From Bolinopsis microptera (taxonomy: Eukaryota > Ctenophora > Tentaculata > Lobata > Bolinopsidae), in contig NC_087080.1 in assembly GCF_026151205.1 (NCBI RefSeq), positions 5,560,797 to 5,624,796 on the forward strand: a DNA stretch of 64,000 nucleotides, in the 5' to 3' direction. This document shows, one piece after another, positions 1 through 9,400 of the stretch; the first letter of the stretch is position 1; the number at the start of each line of letters is the position of its first letter. The notes under the pieces were generated by a model. The model saw only the letters and a program-made list of their open reading frames with translations. It searched no databases and had not been told where the DNA came from. Position numbers and translations under genes: made by a program.

Positions 1-309
1 GAACACTATCCTTCCGGCCTTTTGAGAAACTCACGCTCAATGGAGGAAGAAGCACTTTATCAACAAAATCTCGTCTTTCAAGATTCAAGGGGGACGCGTT
101 GCGGATGTTCAACAGTTTTGAAAGCTGGCAGTACAGAAACTCTTAAAGTCTTCAAATCTCAGCAGGAATTTGCAAAAGGAGTGGTTAGATTTATTTCTTA
201 TAAGTCATGCCCGATGAAGTACTACTGCCAGGAGCATAGCCTAATCAATGGATCTCCTAATGTTTGGCTACTCGTCGAAGACAAATACATCAGATGCGTT
301 GTTCCTTGA
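1..309 (+). CDS. 3' end of an unrecognised protein-coding gene
   Basis: The frame is open from the first base of the window to a TGA at 307-309, giving about 102 C-terminal residues. The upstream part lies outside the window. The piece has mixed, coding-like codon use and several cysteines (CGC near the middle, CPMKYYC, then a terminal RCVVP). A secreted or extracellular cysteine-containing domain is therefore possible, but I recognise no family. It could also be a terminal exon whose splice acceptor lies within the first tens of bases. Downstream the sequence becomes AT-rich at once, which fits a 3' UTR. Confidence that it is coding is moderate; the function is unknown. Confidence 0.4.
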   Translation, partial: EHYPSGLLRNSRSMEEEALYQQNLVFQDSRGTRCGCSTVLKAGSTETLKVFKSQQEFAKGVVRFISYKSCPMKYYCQEHSLINGSPNVWLLVEDKYIRCVVP

Positions 310-559
310 TGACATTCAAAATCGTTGTGTTGTCAATGTTTGTATTCTGTACATTTTGAACATCTCACAATTTGCTTTTCTTGAATAGTCAAATGTTTGG
401 TATATGTTTGATATAATACATTTCTATTTTCTTTATTTGTCATACGAATCTTTGACTTTAACGATCATTCCAAGCGTTATAAAGCATGAAACATGTCTCT
501 TATTCAAGTACTAATAATATTTGCGAATTTAAAGTCATCCTAAAGGTCAAATATGAAGA

Positions 560-697
560 CCTAAATTCATGGCATAAATTGGCATAAATGGAGAATTGGC
601 CAAACAAAATTTCCATTTATGCCATGAAATTTCTATGCCATTTGATGAATTTTATGCCATTTGTCTCCATTCTATGCCATTGGTACCCCCCCCCCCG
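560..697. repeat. TATGCCAT-rich inverted repeat ending in a C11 run
   Basis: The word ATGGCATAAAT occurs in one orientation and TATGCCAT occurs several times in the other, so the block can fold back on itself. It ends in an uninterrupted run of eleven C (686-696). It looks like a degraded foldback element. The flanking stretch 310-559 is AT-rich and shows nothing else. Confidence 0.4.
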
Positions 698-739
698 TCT
701 GTAGTCATATCTTACTACTCTAGGTGCATTCTGGCACTT

Positions 740-1222
740 TCGCAGGCTGAGTTTGACTGAACTAACTTCTAGACGGTGGTCCGACTCAAGAGAGTTAAAA
801 GAATTGGAGACAACAGTGTCCTTGACTGAGTTTCGCCACTTCTTCCTTATCAGGATGTAATCAATCTGACTCTTGCTCAGTGTTCCGTCAGAGAGATACG
901 TCCATAGTTTACCGGGGCGTTTCTGAATCGGTGGTTTGTTGCCTCAAGGTTTCCCTCCAACAAAGTATCCCTGAGAAGCGATCTGTTTCTGTTGGATACT
1001 CGATGCCAGTACCAACCTGAATCCTCCTCATTCAATCTGCTAAGATGTAAGATGGGCGTTAAAATCACCAACAACCATTAGCAGATGATGGGCTGGTACC
1101 TCTCCTACTGCAGATCTTAGTCCCTCGTGAAAGTCCTCTGCCTCTTCATTTGATGCTGCTTCAGTGGGACTGTACTTCACATAGCCATGTGTATACGCGT
1201 ACTGCTTAATTGACGATGTCAA
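740..1222 (-). pseudogene. Degraded LINE endonuclease fragment
   Basis: Read on the minus strand, three overlapping frames together give an apurinic-type endonuclease fragment. It contains the block VVGDFNAHL, then a region reading EDSGWYWHRVSNRN, then SQIDYILIRKKWRN and finally SDHRL in a third frame. DFNA and SDHR are the usual metal- and phosphate-binding boxes of the exonuclease/endonuclease/phosphatase fold used by non-LTR retrotransposons. Frame changes and the absence of an RT domain show it is a dead fragment. It is not the same copy as the intact LINE at 14510-17732, since the wording differs. Confidence 0.65.
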
Positions 1223-1229
1223 TTCATGT

Positions 1230-1335
1230 CAGCTCGGCGCGGCACAGTAGCGCATCTCGCCGATCTAGCCGTCGCTGTGAGAAGCCTTATTAAATGCGCG
1301 GCGCGGCACAGTAACGCATCGCGCTACAAGCGTAT
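1230..1335. repeat. GC-rich dispersed repeat, second copy at 35105-35165
   Basis: The words GCATCTCGCCGATCT and GCATCGCGCTACAAG occur here and again at 35105-35165 in the same order, with GCGCGGC and CAGTA between them. Both copies stand out by GC content from AT-rich surroundings. The identity of the element is unknown. Confidence 0.5.
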
Positions 1336-1509
1336 TGCGTGACGCGCTTGTTTCACAAGTTGAATATATATCCAATATCCTTTGCCGCCTTCGGCAGTCG
1401 CGCGCTACTGCAAGCGAGAGGGCTCTGGTTAGAGCAAGGACTGTACATCGTTATTACTGTAAGCCGTGGAATGTTACTCATCTAAATTTCTTCGAAGTAT
1501 AGCTTGTGT

Positions 1510-1602
1510 GTTTATAGCCTACCAAGACGCGCACCGAGTTGGACTCGTCGACGGTCCTGGATTTGGAACAAATATTTTACGAGTATCACTCGTTAAAGTA
1601 TA
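1510..1602 (+). repeat. Dispersed repeat, copy 1 (copy 2 at 3607-3698)
   Basis: Both copies share GAGTTGGACTCGTCGACGG followed by an AT-rich stretch and TTTTACGAGTATCAC. The two copies are colinear over about 90 bp with a few differences. The first 20 or so bases also occur inverted at 2899-2921, directly next to the palindromic modules, so these sequences may be parts of one composite element. Confidence 0.6.
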
Positions 1603-1657
1603 GCGCGCGCCGCGCTATTTTCATCTTCAGGCGCGTCCATAACACATTTTATTTACT

Positions 1658-1864
1658 TGTCATACGTTGTATGACCCGCCGCGCACGAGTGTGCGGCTGA
1701 TCCCCCACCTGCATTTTGTATCACGTTGCGACCCCCACGGTCGTTTCACCATCGTCCTGACATTACAGGGGGAGTGCGCGGCGGGTCATACAACGTATGA
1801 CAACCTGCATCTTAGAAACTCTACAGTGAAACGACGATGTATGGGGGTCACGACGTGATACAAA
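1658..1864. repeat. Modular palindromic repeat, copy A
   Basis: This copy has two inverted-repeat pairs. TTGTCATACGTTGTATGAC plus CCGCCGCGCAC at the left is matched by its complement near 1775-1803. TATCACGTTGCGACCCCCA near 1720 is matched by TGGGGGTCACGACGTGATA near 1840-1860. The pairs interleave rather than nest. The modules recur as copies B and C downstream. Confidence 0.65.
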
Positions 1865-2244
1865 CATTTACAATTTACTGTTTACTATTATTATTATTAT
1901 TATTATTGTACTATAAACTGAAAAACTCTCAAATCGATTTTGGGCATTTTTAACCACTTGTAATGTTTTAATTATTAAATACCTTAATTTATAAATTTTT
2001 AATCAGAACTAATTATAATGATCAATATTTATAATTTCAATTTATTCGATAGTTTAGTCTAGCATTGATATCGATATTGATATTATATTAATATTGTTAT
2101 CATTAAATGAAGCTAACTCCAAACATAAATTGATACATGTTACGTATCCCAAATATCAGCAGCGGCGAGCGCTTCGCGCGCGAAAAGTGGCATGCAACTT
2201 ATGCCAAGACATAAATAATACTTCTTATTTTAACAGAGAGAGTT

Positions 2245-2352
2245 TTGTATCACGTGGTGACCCCCACGGTCGCTTCACTATAGTGTAGCGTCTTCGACGC
2301 TACAGGGGGAGCCGCGCACTTCGTGCGCGGCGGGTCATGCAACGTATGACAA
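2245..2352. repeat. Modular palindromic repeat, copy B (single unit)
   Basis: This is the shortest form of the family. It has a left module TTGTATCACG followed by GACCCCCACGGTCG, an internal stem-loop around AGCGTCTTCGACGCT, a second stem-loop GCCGCGCACTTCGTGCGCGGC, and a right module ending CAACGTATGACAA. Both stem-loops have a tetraloop-like TTCG apex, so this unit could be the basic building block. Confidence 0.65.
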
Positions 2353-2675
2353 AGAGAGTTGGAGTTGCTCTATCCAGAGCCCTTGTGCTTGCAGTGGCGT
2401 GCGCCCGCCTCTTTACTTGTGAAACTTACCTGGGGACCCCAGGCTATTATGTAAATAAAGATTTGGCGGAATGACAGGCTGAGCGCAACCCAGTGGTACA
2501 TTTTGTTGACGGATGTTACTCGTCTAAATTTCTTCGAAGTAGCGCGCGCCGCTTTCTTCTCAAAATATCTCGACGGCAAGTGCAACGAAGGCAAGTGCTA
2601 CGACGGCAAGTGCTACGAAGTAGCGCGCGCCGGGCCAGATCATTAACAATGGTCAATACATTTTGCCGATCTACC

Positions 2676-2899
2676 TTGTCATACGTTGTATGACCCGCCG
2701 CGCACGATAGCGAGGCTCCCCTGTATTATATCGTAGAAACTCTACATAATGAAACGACCGTGGGGGTCACTTGTATCACGTTGCGACCCCACGGTCGTTT
2801 CACTATCGTCCTTTATCGTCCTGACGATACAGGGGAGCCGCGCACTCCGTGCGCGGCGGGTCATACAACGTATGACAAGGGGTCACGACGTGATACAAC
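2676..2899. repeat. Modular palindromic repeat, copy C (two units head to head)
   Basis: A unit in reverse orientation (TTGTCATACG to about 2775, ending GTGGGGGTCAC) is followed by one in forward orientation (TTGTATCACG from about 2780 to TATGACAAGG at 2880). A further reverse end follows (GGTCACGACGTGATACAAC). The arrangement forms a large imperfect hairpin. A clear insertion boundary is not visible. Confidence 0.6.
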
Positions 2900-3727
2900 G
2901 TCCTGGTAGGTTATAAACCTACAATGAACTAACTCATAAATGTAGATCTCATTTAATAATTTACAGTGTAAAGATATTTTATTCAAACTAAAGGAGTTAA
3001 GTGTGATCCTCAATCCGGTCCCCTGATGTCAACGAATAGTCTTTAAAGCAGCATGCAGTCGAACTGCATATGGGTGATGGGTATTCATTTTAGCGAGGAG
3101 TAAAATTGGTTGGACAGCAAATAGGAGGAGAAGAGCTTTTATTTTTGTATCCTTTCACTTTGATTCCACTTCCAGCCAAGTGGGTGGTTGATGCTGTCCA
3201 TATTGAGAGCTTGTATTCCTTCCATAGCGTAGACATATGCGGCCTTGAAACTCTTGCACGTTTAGAACGTAGTTGAGATTGTATGAGGCTTCATTGTTCA
3301 TGATGATGTTGAAAATCTTAAAATAATCGGTTACAATGAAGGCTTCAGTGGTAGTTCTGAAAGCCATGGCAAGGCCCTTCATTCGCTCTTGCTTGGTCTA
3401 TGTGGTTCTTCAGTTTATGATCCGACTCATGGTAGAGTAAGTTGGATCTTTGAGAAAGAAATTCCTATTTCTGTTTCCTCAGTTTTTCTTTTCTTTGTCT
3501 TGATAAAACTCTGGTTGATGATTTTAATTGGTCTAAATGTGCAATAAGACACAGAATAATAGTAAGGGTCTTGTATCTTTCTCAGACTCACGTGTTATTT
3601 GTTGTAGGTTTACAACCTACCAGGACGCGCGCCGAGTTGGACTCGTCGACGGAATATTATATGGAACAGATATTTTACGAGTATCACCCGTTAAGTTATT
3701 TGTCGACCACCAGTGAGTTTTGATATT

Positions 3728-3893
3728 GGGTCGTTCACATATTACGTAATCAGCTGAGGGGGGGGGGGGGGGGTTTCCGAATGGTTACGCTAGTCTAATT
3801 TTGACACAATAGCTATGCGTAAAACTGTTTACGGAGGGGGGGGGGGGGTAAAAATGTTCCAAAAAATAATTACGTAATATATGTGAACGACCC
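3728..3893. mobile_element. Short MITE with 23-25 bp TIRs and internal poly-G
   Basis: The ends are inverted repeats: GGGTCGTTCACATATTACG at 3728 and its complement ending at 3893, differing by a 2-bp insertion. The interior carries two G runs, 16 G (3758-3773) and 13 G (3836-3848). There is no coding capacity. Target-site duplications are not clear. The region 2900-3606 to its left holds only one short degraded frame and AT-rich sequence. Confidence 0.65.
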
Positions 3894-4217
3894 CTATTCA
3901 CAGGACACTATCCTGCAGCGCGGGGATGATCATCGATCATGTTCATCACATTAAACAGAAAATTCAAGGATATTTTTTTTAACGAACGCATTCAATGAAC
4001 CCATTCTTGGTTGAACGCATTCAAGTATAATACTTGAACGCATTCAGCTATAAGAGTATATTACCACCCACTTCTAGGGGTTGGACAATATTTAATCGTT
4101 AATAATATTATAAAACATCGAAGGTTTAAAAGTAATTTTTGTCATTGCTGTAGAGTTATTGTAACTTCTTTCTAGTCTTATTTCTGTTATAAATAACATA
4201 CTTCAGAACTTGATTTC
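3894..4217 (+). promoter_or_regulatory. Upstream region of the ciliary gene cluster
   Basis: This 324-bp stretch lies directly before TMEM107. It contains three copies of GAACGCATTCA (about 3982, 4013 and 4037), two of them arranged around TTCAAGTATAATACTTGAA as a palindrome. No TATA box or other core promoter element can be assigned with confidence. By position it should hold the promoter of the cluster. Confidence 0.3.
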
Positions 4218-4219
4218 AG
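4218..4219 (+). promoter_or_regulatory. Splice acceptor 2 nt before the TMEM107 start
   Basis: The sequence reads TTGATTTCAG, then CT, then ATG at 4222. An acceptor this close to the start codon implies either a 5' UTR intron or, more likely given the same layout at DYNC2H1, a spliced-leader trans-splice site. Confidence 0.5.
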
Positions 4220-4221
4220 CT

Positions 4222-4641
4222 ATGGCGATTGCGGAAAGAATTCTCCCGCCAAGATTCCTTTCACTCATCATTCAGATCATCATCACTATGAACCTGTTCT
4301 GGTTTCAAGAGCCAACAGTAAATGCATCCTTACCACTTGGAGCCTCAGAAGATGTCAGAAAAGCTACAGAGACAGAAGTGCTTGTTGCTTTGTCTCTCAG
4401 TATCACTTGCAATGTTCTGGAAATGTTCAGTCTGTTTATAGGTTTAAGCATCTTCAGTTACTCTACAGGGATGATCTCTACTTGCTGCCATGTCATAGGT
4501 TCAATAGTTTTGGCATTCATTCTCTTAGAATCTCTCTCAGTCACTTCCCTCTGGTATTGCTTTACCTTTACCTGCATACTTCCAGCTCTTGTTGAGTTAC
4601 TGACTGTTATTGTTATATCCCGTGTTCAGGGCGGTAGATAG
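4222..4641 (+). CDS. TMEM107: TMEM107, ciliary transition-zone membrane protein
   Basis: The product is a 139-residue four-pass membrane protein from a single exon, matching the roughly 140 residues of the vertebrate protein. Recognisable blocks are LPPRFLSL in the first membrane helix, NLFW, ASLPL in the first loop, LVALSLSIT in helix 2, GLSIFS and STGMISTCCH in helix 3, and LWYCFTFTCILPALVEL in helix 4. In other animals TMEM107 sits in the ciliary transition zone and recruits MKS-module proteins. The start is the ATG at 4222, two bases after an AG acceptor; an in-frame TTG upstream lies in the intron-like stretch. It is first of three ciliary genes in tandem. Identification rests on family resemblance and correct length. 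Confidence 0.9.
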   Translation: MAIAERILPPRFLSLIIQIIITMNLFWFQEPTVNASLPLGASEDVRKATETEVLVALSLSITCNVLEMFSLFIGLSIFSYSTGMISTCCHVIGSIVLAFILLESLSVTSLWYCFTFTCILPALVELLTVIVISRVQGGR

Positions 4642-5216
4642 ATTTATATTATGGTGATGAATTATGAAATGAACACAATTCGATTTAAATTGCAGCTGTT
4701 TATTAATCATATTTAAATGTATTTGACCTGTTGACTGGTGGTATTCTTAGGGTGATTATTGATTTAGCCATGTATGAACAGCAATCAATGAAAACATGGC
4801 AGACTTAGTTGTGAGATAGTTGTGAGATATTGACCTTATATCTATAAAATGTTTAACTTAATTTACCATACTGGAATGATTATGAACAGATATTTTATTT
4901 TATTGACATGGCAATATTTCTATTTATCTTAACTATTCATCATTTTCTAGTAAAAATGTATTTTTTACTTTTTGGTACCAAGCAAATGATGGGAAATTTA
5001 TTGCATTTGAATGTTTTCCAATCAAGATCATATACTAATAGAAATTCCCTGCTTTGCCAGGTGTTTTTGGAGAGAAATTTGACTAGATTCGAAATTCATG
5101 TTTTTCTTCTTGTTAAATACAAAAGAAATTGTGGTCAATACTTCAAAAGGTTACTAGATTTTTATAATATGGAGATATTATTGCCTGATCAGTGATCATT
5201 AATCTATAGCAAGGAA
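4642..5216 (+). promoter_or_regulatory. TMEM107-IFT22 intercistronic region
   Basis: These 575 AT-rich bases hold no convincing gene. An open stretch at 4908-5195 lacks family features and reads as AT-rich filler. The region ends with an AG at 5208-5209, seven bases before the IFT22 ATG. It should contain the TMEM107 3' end and, if the cluster is an operon, the trans-splice signal for IFT22. Confidence 0.4.
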
Positions 5217-6086
5217 ATGGCAACAAAAGTAGTAATGATAGGACCACCGCACAGCGGGAAAACGACATTAGCAAATTACTTGGCTGATGCCACAGACTCT
5301 ACCAGTGGAGAATACCACCCAACATCAGGTGTTCGGATTTTGGAATTCTCTTGCAATCTTCCTGATTCCAAAGCTGTTGATGTAAGTTGCAATGCATTTC
5401 TTTCAGTTTCATACATTTAAACAATGTAGCTAAGATGATCAATTACTAAAATATACTTGTTTTAGCTCTAGACAGAACCACATGATATGAAAAGGGGGGT
5501 TTTATAACAAGTACTTTAAGTATTTATACATTTATAAATCTCCTGCTCTCCCAGATAGAGTTGTGGGACTGTGGAGGTAATCCCCAAAATGAATCTTGCT
5601 GGCCCGCTATTGCAAGGGGAGCAGCAGCTCTTGTACTGGTATCAAATGTAGATATACCGGACTCAGAGGGCCAGTTCCTGGAAATGCTGTACTTGAGGTT
5701 TGCTGCTCAACATGGTCTCAAGGAGTCTCAATGTGCTGTATTCCTGAATAAAGTCGGAGGTGGGTTGAACATGACTTGATTGTTTCTTATTAACATTTAA
5801 CTGGCATTGAAGTTTAAGTAACAATCACTCTTTTAATTTACTTTATAATTCAACTCTGTGCTACTGGTACATTTAAAACGTTTTGTTTCTACATATCGTG
5901 ATGTCCTCAGAAACAGAAAAAGTTGGGAAAGTTCCGGCAATGCTGACCAAGGTGCCCCACGAAATTGTATCAATGGAGAATGGAAGTAATGTGCACGCAG
6001 CATTTTGTCGAGTTATATCTTCAGCATTAACGGCACAGTCAGAAGAGTGGCGGAAGGGAGAAAATCAAATTTTATCCGTTCAATGA
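5217..6086 (+). CDS. IFT22: IFT22 (RABL5), intraflagellar transport small GTPase-like protein
   Basis: Three exons (5217-5381, 5555-5759, 5911-6086) join in phase to 181 residues; the vertebrate protein has 185. The N-terminus carries the P-loop GPPHSGKTT (about residues 9-17), then GEYHPTSGVRILEF in the switch region, and exon 2 starts with the WDCGGN motif that replaces the usual DTAGQ of small GTPases, followed by ESCWPA. These are hallmarks of IFT22, a peripheral IFT-B subunit. Introns have GTAAGT and GTGGGT donors and CCCAG and CTCAG acceptors. A canonical G4 NKxD motif is not obvious, as in the family. The gene lies between TMEM107 and DYNC2H1 on the same strand. Confidence 0.92.
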
Positions 6087-6442
6087 CTTGTTTTGTTGAG
6101 ATATTTCTTATCATGAAATTGAAATGAAAAAGTTTTCACAGAGTCAACAGATATGTTGCTGCAGGTATTATGCATTGTTAAATTATATTGGAGCTATTAC
6201 AGTCGATTATGTTTAAAGAGTTGTATTGGAGTTGTATTGGACCAACACTATTTGAATTTGTATATTATTTATGGTTGTTGATCAATCTACAGTCGATAAG
6301 TTTTTTCTTGGGTGTTACCTCATGCTGAAGAAAATGTCATCTCAGTTACCAAAAGTTGTGTATAATAATTCAATTCAAAATAATATGAATAAATAAACCT
6401 AAGAATTTCCGCGATTTCTGAGCCTTGTACTCTTACTCAGCT
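6087..6442 (+). promoter_or_regulatory. IFT22-DYNC2H1 intercistronic region with poly(A) signal and acceptor
   Basis: This gap is 356 bp. Overlapping AATAAA signals occur at 6388-6393 and 6392-6397. About 42 bases later a pyrimidine-rich run ends in CTTACTCAG (AG at 6439-6440), then CT and ATG. A poly(A) signal followed at short range by an acceptor is the layout of intercistronic regions in trans-splicing operons. A stand-alone promoter has little room here. Confidence 0.55.
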
Positions 6443-9400
6443 ATGTCAGAAGATGATGAGAGATACAGGTTCATCTTCGACACAGTTTCTAAATATTGTC
6501 CTACCGAAACCGGATGGGACGAATTCAAATCCTCAGTAGAACTTGCTAAGTTTTGTGATGATGCAGCTACACCTCTTCTTTCGTGTGTCTTTGCTAAGCA
6601 AGGTAATTTCTCATTCCCCTTCAAATATTCCACTAAAAGACTTTTCTGATGGGATTTGTATTAAGGATTAAAATGATAGTTGTACATTCATGTGTTTTCA
6701 CTAAACTTCTCATTTCTAAATATCCACCATATGTTCCGGTATTGGATCCCCAAATGTATATTATTTTGATTTTTATTTACCGTACATAAAATTTGCAGGA
6801 GTGTCATTGCAGCTCCAAGTGGCAGAAAACGACGCTCAACAGATTGTCTTCTTGAAAAACAAACCATGCCTCCTGGATGACAAGAACATGAATTCCGCTC
6901 TAGCTGTCACGACCATCACAGAGACTCCTTCTCAAGCTCTTTATCTTGCTCTTAGCAAGGTATGTTAAATATTTGATATTTTAATTCTATCCATCCGGGG
7001 CAACATTTAAAATTAATTATTCTGTTCAGAAACAATGTTTGGACTACTCGTGCGTTTAAGTCTAGATCCATTTGGTTATCATTCACGTTCACAATTTTAG
7101 ATTTACTATCCGATGGTACGAAATACAGTTGATGCTAAGTTAGAGAAGCAGCTGTCTCAACTTGCAGCCTCTCTTGGACATGTCTCCAAAAAACTCGCCC
7201 CATCTTCTGACAATTTAGAGGATATCCAGGTTTGTATTTTGATCTTTGAACTTTGATTTTTTTAAAAAGATTTAAAAGCAAGTTTTCCAAAAAGTTGGTA
7301 TCTATGGCTTTACCAACTGTTTCCAGTTTTTGTTTGTGTAAACAATATAAAAAAATTCGTAGAGTGTAAAGGAGGAAGTGACATACTGGGAGAACTTGGC
7401 TAACAGGAGTAACAAACTGAGAGACCGAGAGAGGGCACAGTCGGTATTGGAGTTCCTGCAGCCAATCAGCAACGACATAACATCTCTCGGTAATTCTCAA
7501 ACTACCATTCCTAGAGTATCACCAGTGTTTTTTTTTGTATATTTTCAGTTCTTATATTCTAAACCCTTTAGTCTCATCTTATTCTATCAATAGCATAAGT
7601 CTGAGGTCTCTTTATTTCACCTTAACAAAGAATATAAATTAACGAAAACCCCGCCCCAGAGTCGACCCCGCTAGATAGGTGCCATGATAACATGGAGAAG
7701 ATACAGGACTATCTGGATGACTTGTGGAAGATGGTGCCGGATAGTGGAGCTCCATATGGCGAGGCCAGGATGAGGAACCTGCTTAGGGTTCTGGGTGACA
7801 CGTGGACAAGGTTAATATTATCCCACTTTCACTTTTAGAAATTCACATTTGTGATTTAGTCAGTGGTATGATATTATTGTCCTCTATGATAAGGTCACAA
7901 ATAATGACATACCGTGGACCCAATATTCCATATTCGATCATCTTGAGCCTGTAAGAGTCTGTTAGAGTCTTTAAGAGTCTGTTAGAACTTAGAGTACGGT
8001 AAAGTCTGTTAATTTACTATTTCTTTACTAATACTTAATACTTATACTTAACTAATACTTTACCAACACTTTACTAACTTTTTATCACCTTTCAGGTATA
8101 TACAACGGGAACTGAGTGCTTTGTCAGTTTGGGAAGACAAGTACCACGACATCAGAGACACTCTTGGCGGAGCAATATCAGTGTGTGATAGGTTCCACAG
8201 GACTACCGATATGCTTACTGTACAGTTCTGGAAACGGTAATTCTTTAATTATTATTTTTGTTTGAAGTTTTAAGACGTTTATTAATTTATAATAATGTGT
8301 GCACTGTATAATTCAAACTATCCGAAGAGTCAAACACGAACTAAGGTAGCTTTTAAGTCGGTATTGTAACTTACAAATGGTAAACAAGGCTGTGATTCCT
8401 GTGACATATTGATAAACTAACCCCTACATCGTGTCCAGGTACAGCGCACAGCCATGGCTGGGAGACAAGTTCGTCAGCAAGAGTGTCCAGGACCTGTCAG
8501 TTCGGTTGGAGGAGATACTGAACATTAGAGTTGTTCACGAGCAGCTCACCAGGTCTGTCTTCAAGCTCTAGACTTGTTTTTATTCTAGTAGATGATTTAA
8601 CAACTTTTCACTTTGAAATGTGTAAATTATTCCTTTAAATTTCCTGATAACTTAGGATCAGGGTACAGATTGCTTAATAAGCAATGCTTATGTCGGGATA
8701 TATAATTATATGAAGTAACTGTTATGATACCCAGGTTACTGTCAGAAACAGAACAAGGACAACTGAACACCGCCACCGCTTTCACCCCTTTCTCCCAGCT
8801 CAACTCTCTTTACAACACTCCCTATACCTTGACAAAGTGGCGTGCTGCTGTATCTCAATACGAGAGAGGTACGTACTAATTAATAATCATTATCTAATTT
8901 TCAATTAATAATTAGTAATTGTTCATCTTGTGCAGTGCTTCTAGCAGGGTTATTTAAAACCTTTACAACGGTATAAAGTTGTAAAGTTAATTAGGCTGCC
9001 TGATACTAGCTAGAGATGATGATGTTTCTTCAAACAAGCAAGATGACGTTATTATATTAGTTACACGTAAAAAGCAAGCTGGCGATACGTTACACATGCT
9101 TGTTGTGCACTTACACACACAACATCTCGACAATTCAGCGTCATTGAGACCACTGTGAGATCATGTTATAGTGCACGGTAGTCGCTACACATTGGGACCT
9201 GAAACAACAAGTTTATAAGACCCCAGCTAGATGGTAAGTAACGCGTTACGTAACGCTTTACGTGTTACTTACCATCTAGCTGGGGTTTAAGAAATCCTCT
9301 GGAGCACTATACTAGCGGTTACCTCTTATAGCTGAAGATGCAAGAGAATAACTTACAGTATATATCCAATACAAATAATGAAGTAATGACCTGATTGCTA

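Noticed and set aside
3155-3382. Gene with a 75-codon frame on the minus strand
   Set aside because: It starts with ATG but has no recognisable domain, lies among repeats, and neighbouring frames show similar random openness.
4186-4197. RFX-type X-box (GTTATAAATAAC) before TMEM107
   Set aside because: An imperfect match to the consensus without the usual spacer. X-boxes are expected for ciliary genes, but this one is too weak to claim.
4908-5195. A gene between TMEM107 and IFT22
   Set aside because: The frame is AT-driven (F, L, N, K-rich), starts without context and shows no domain. The region is better read as intercistronic.
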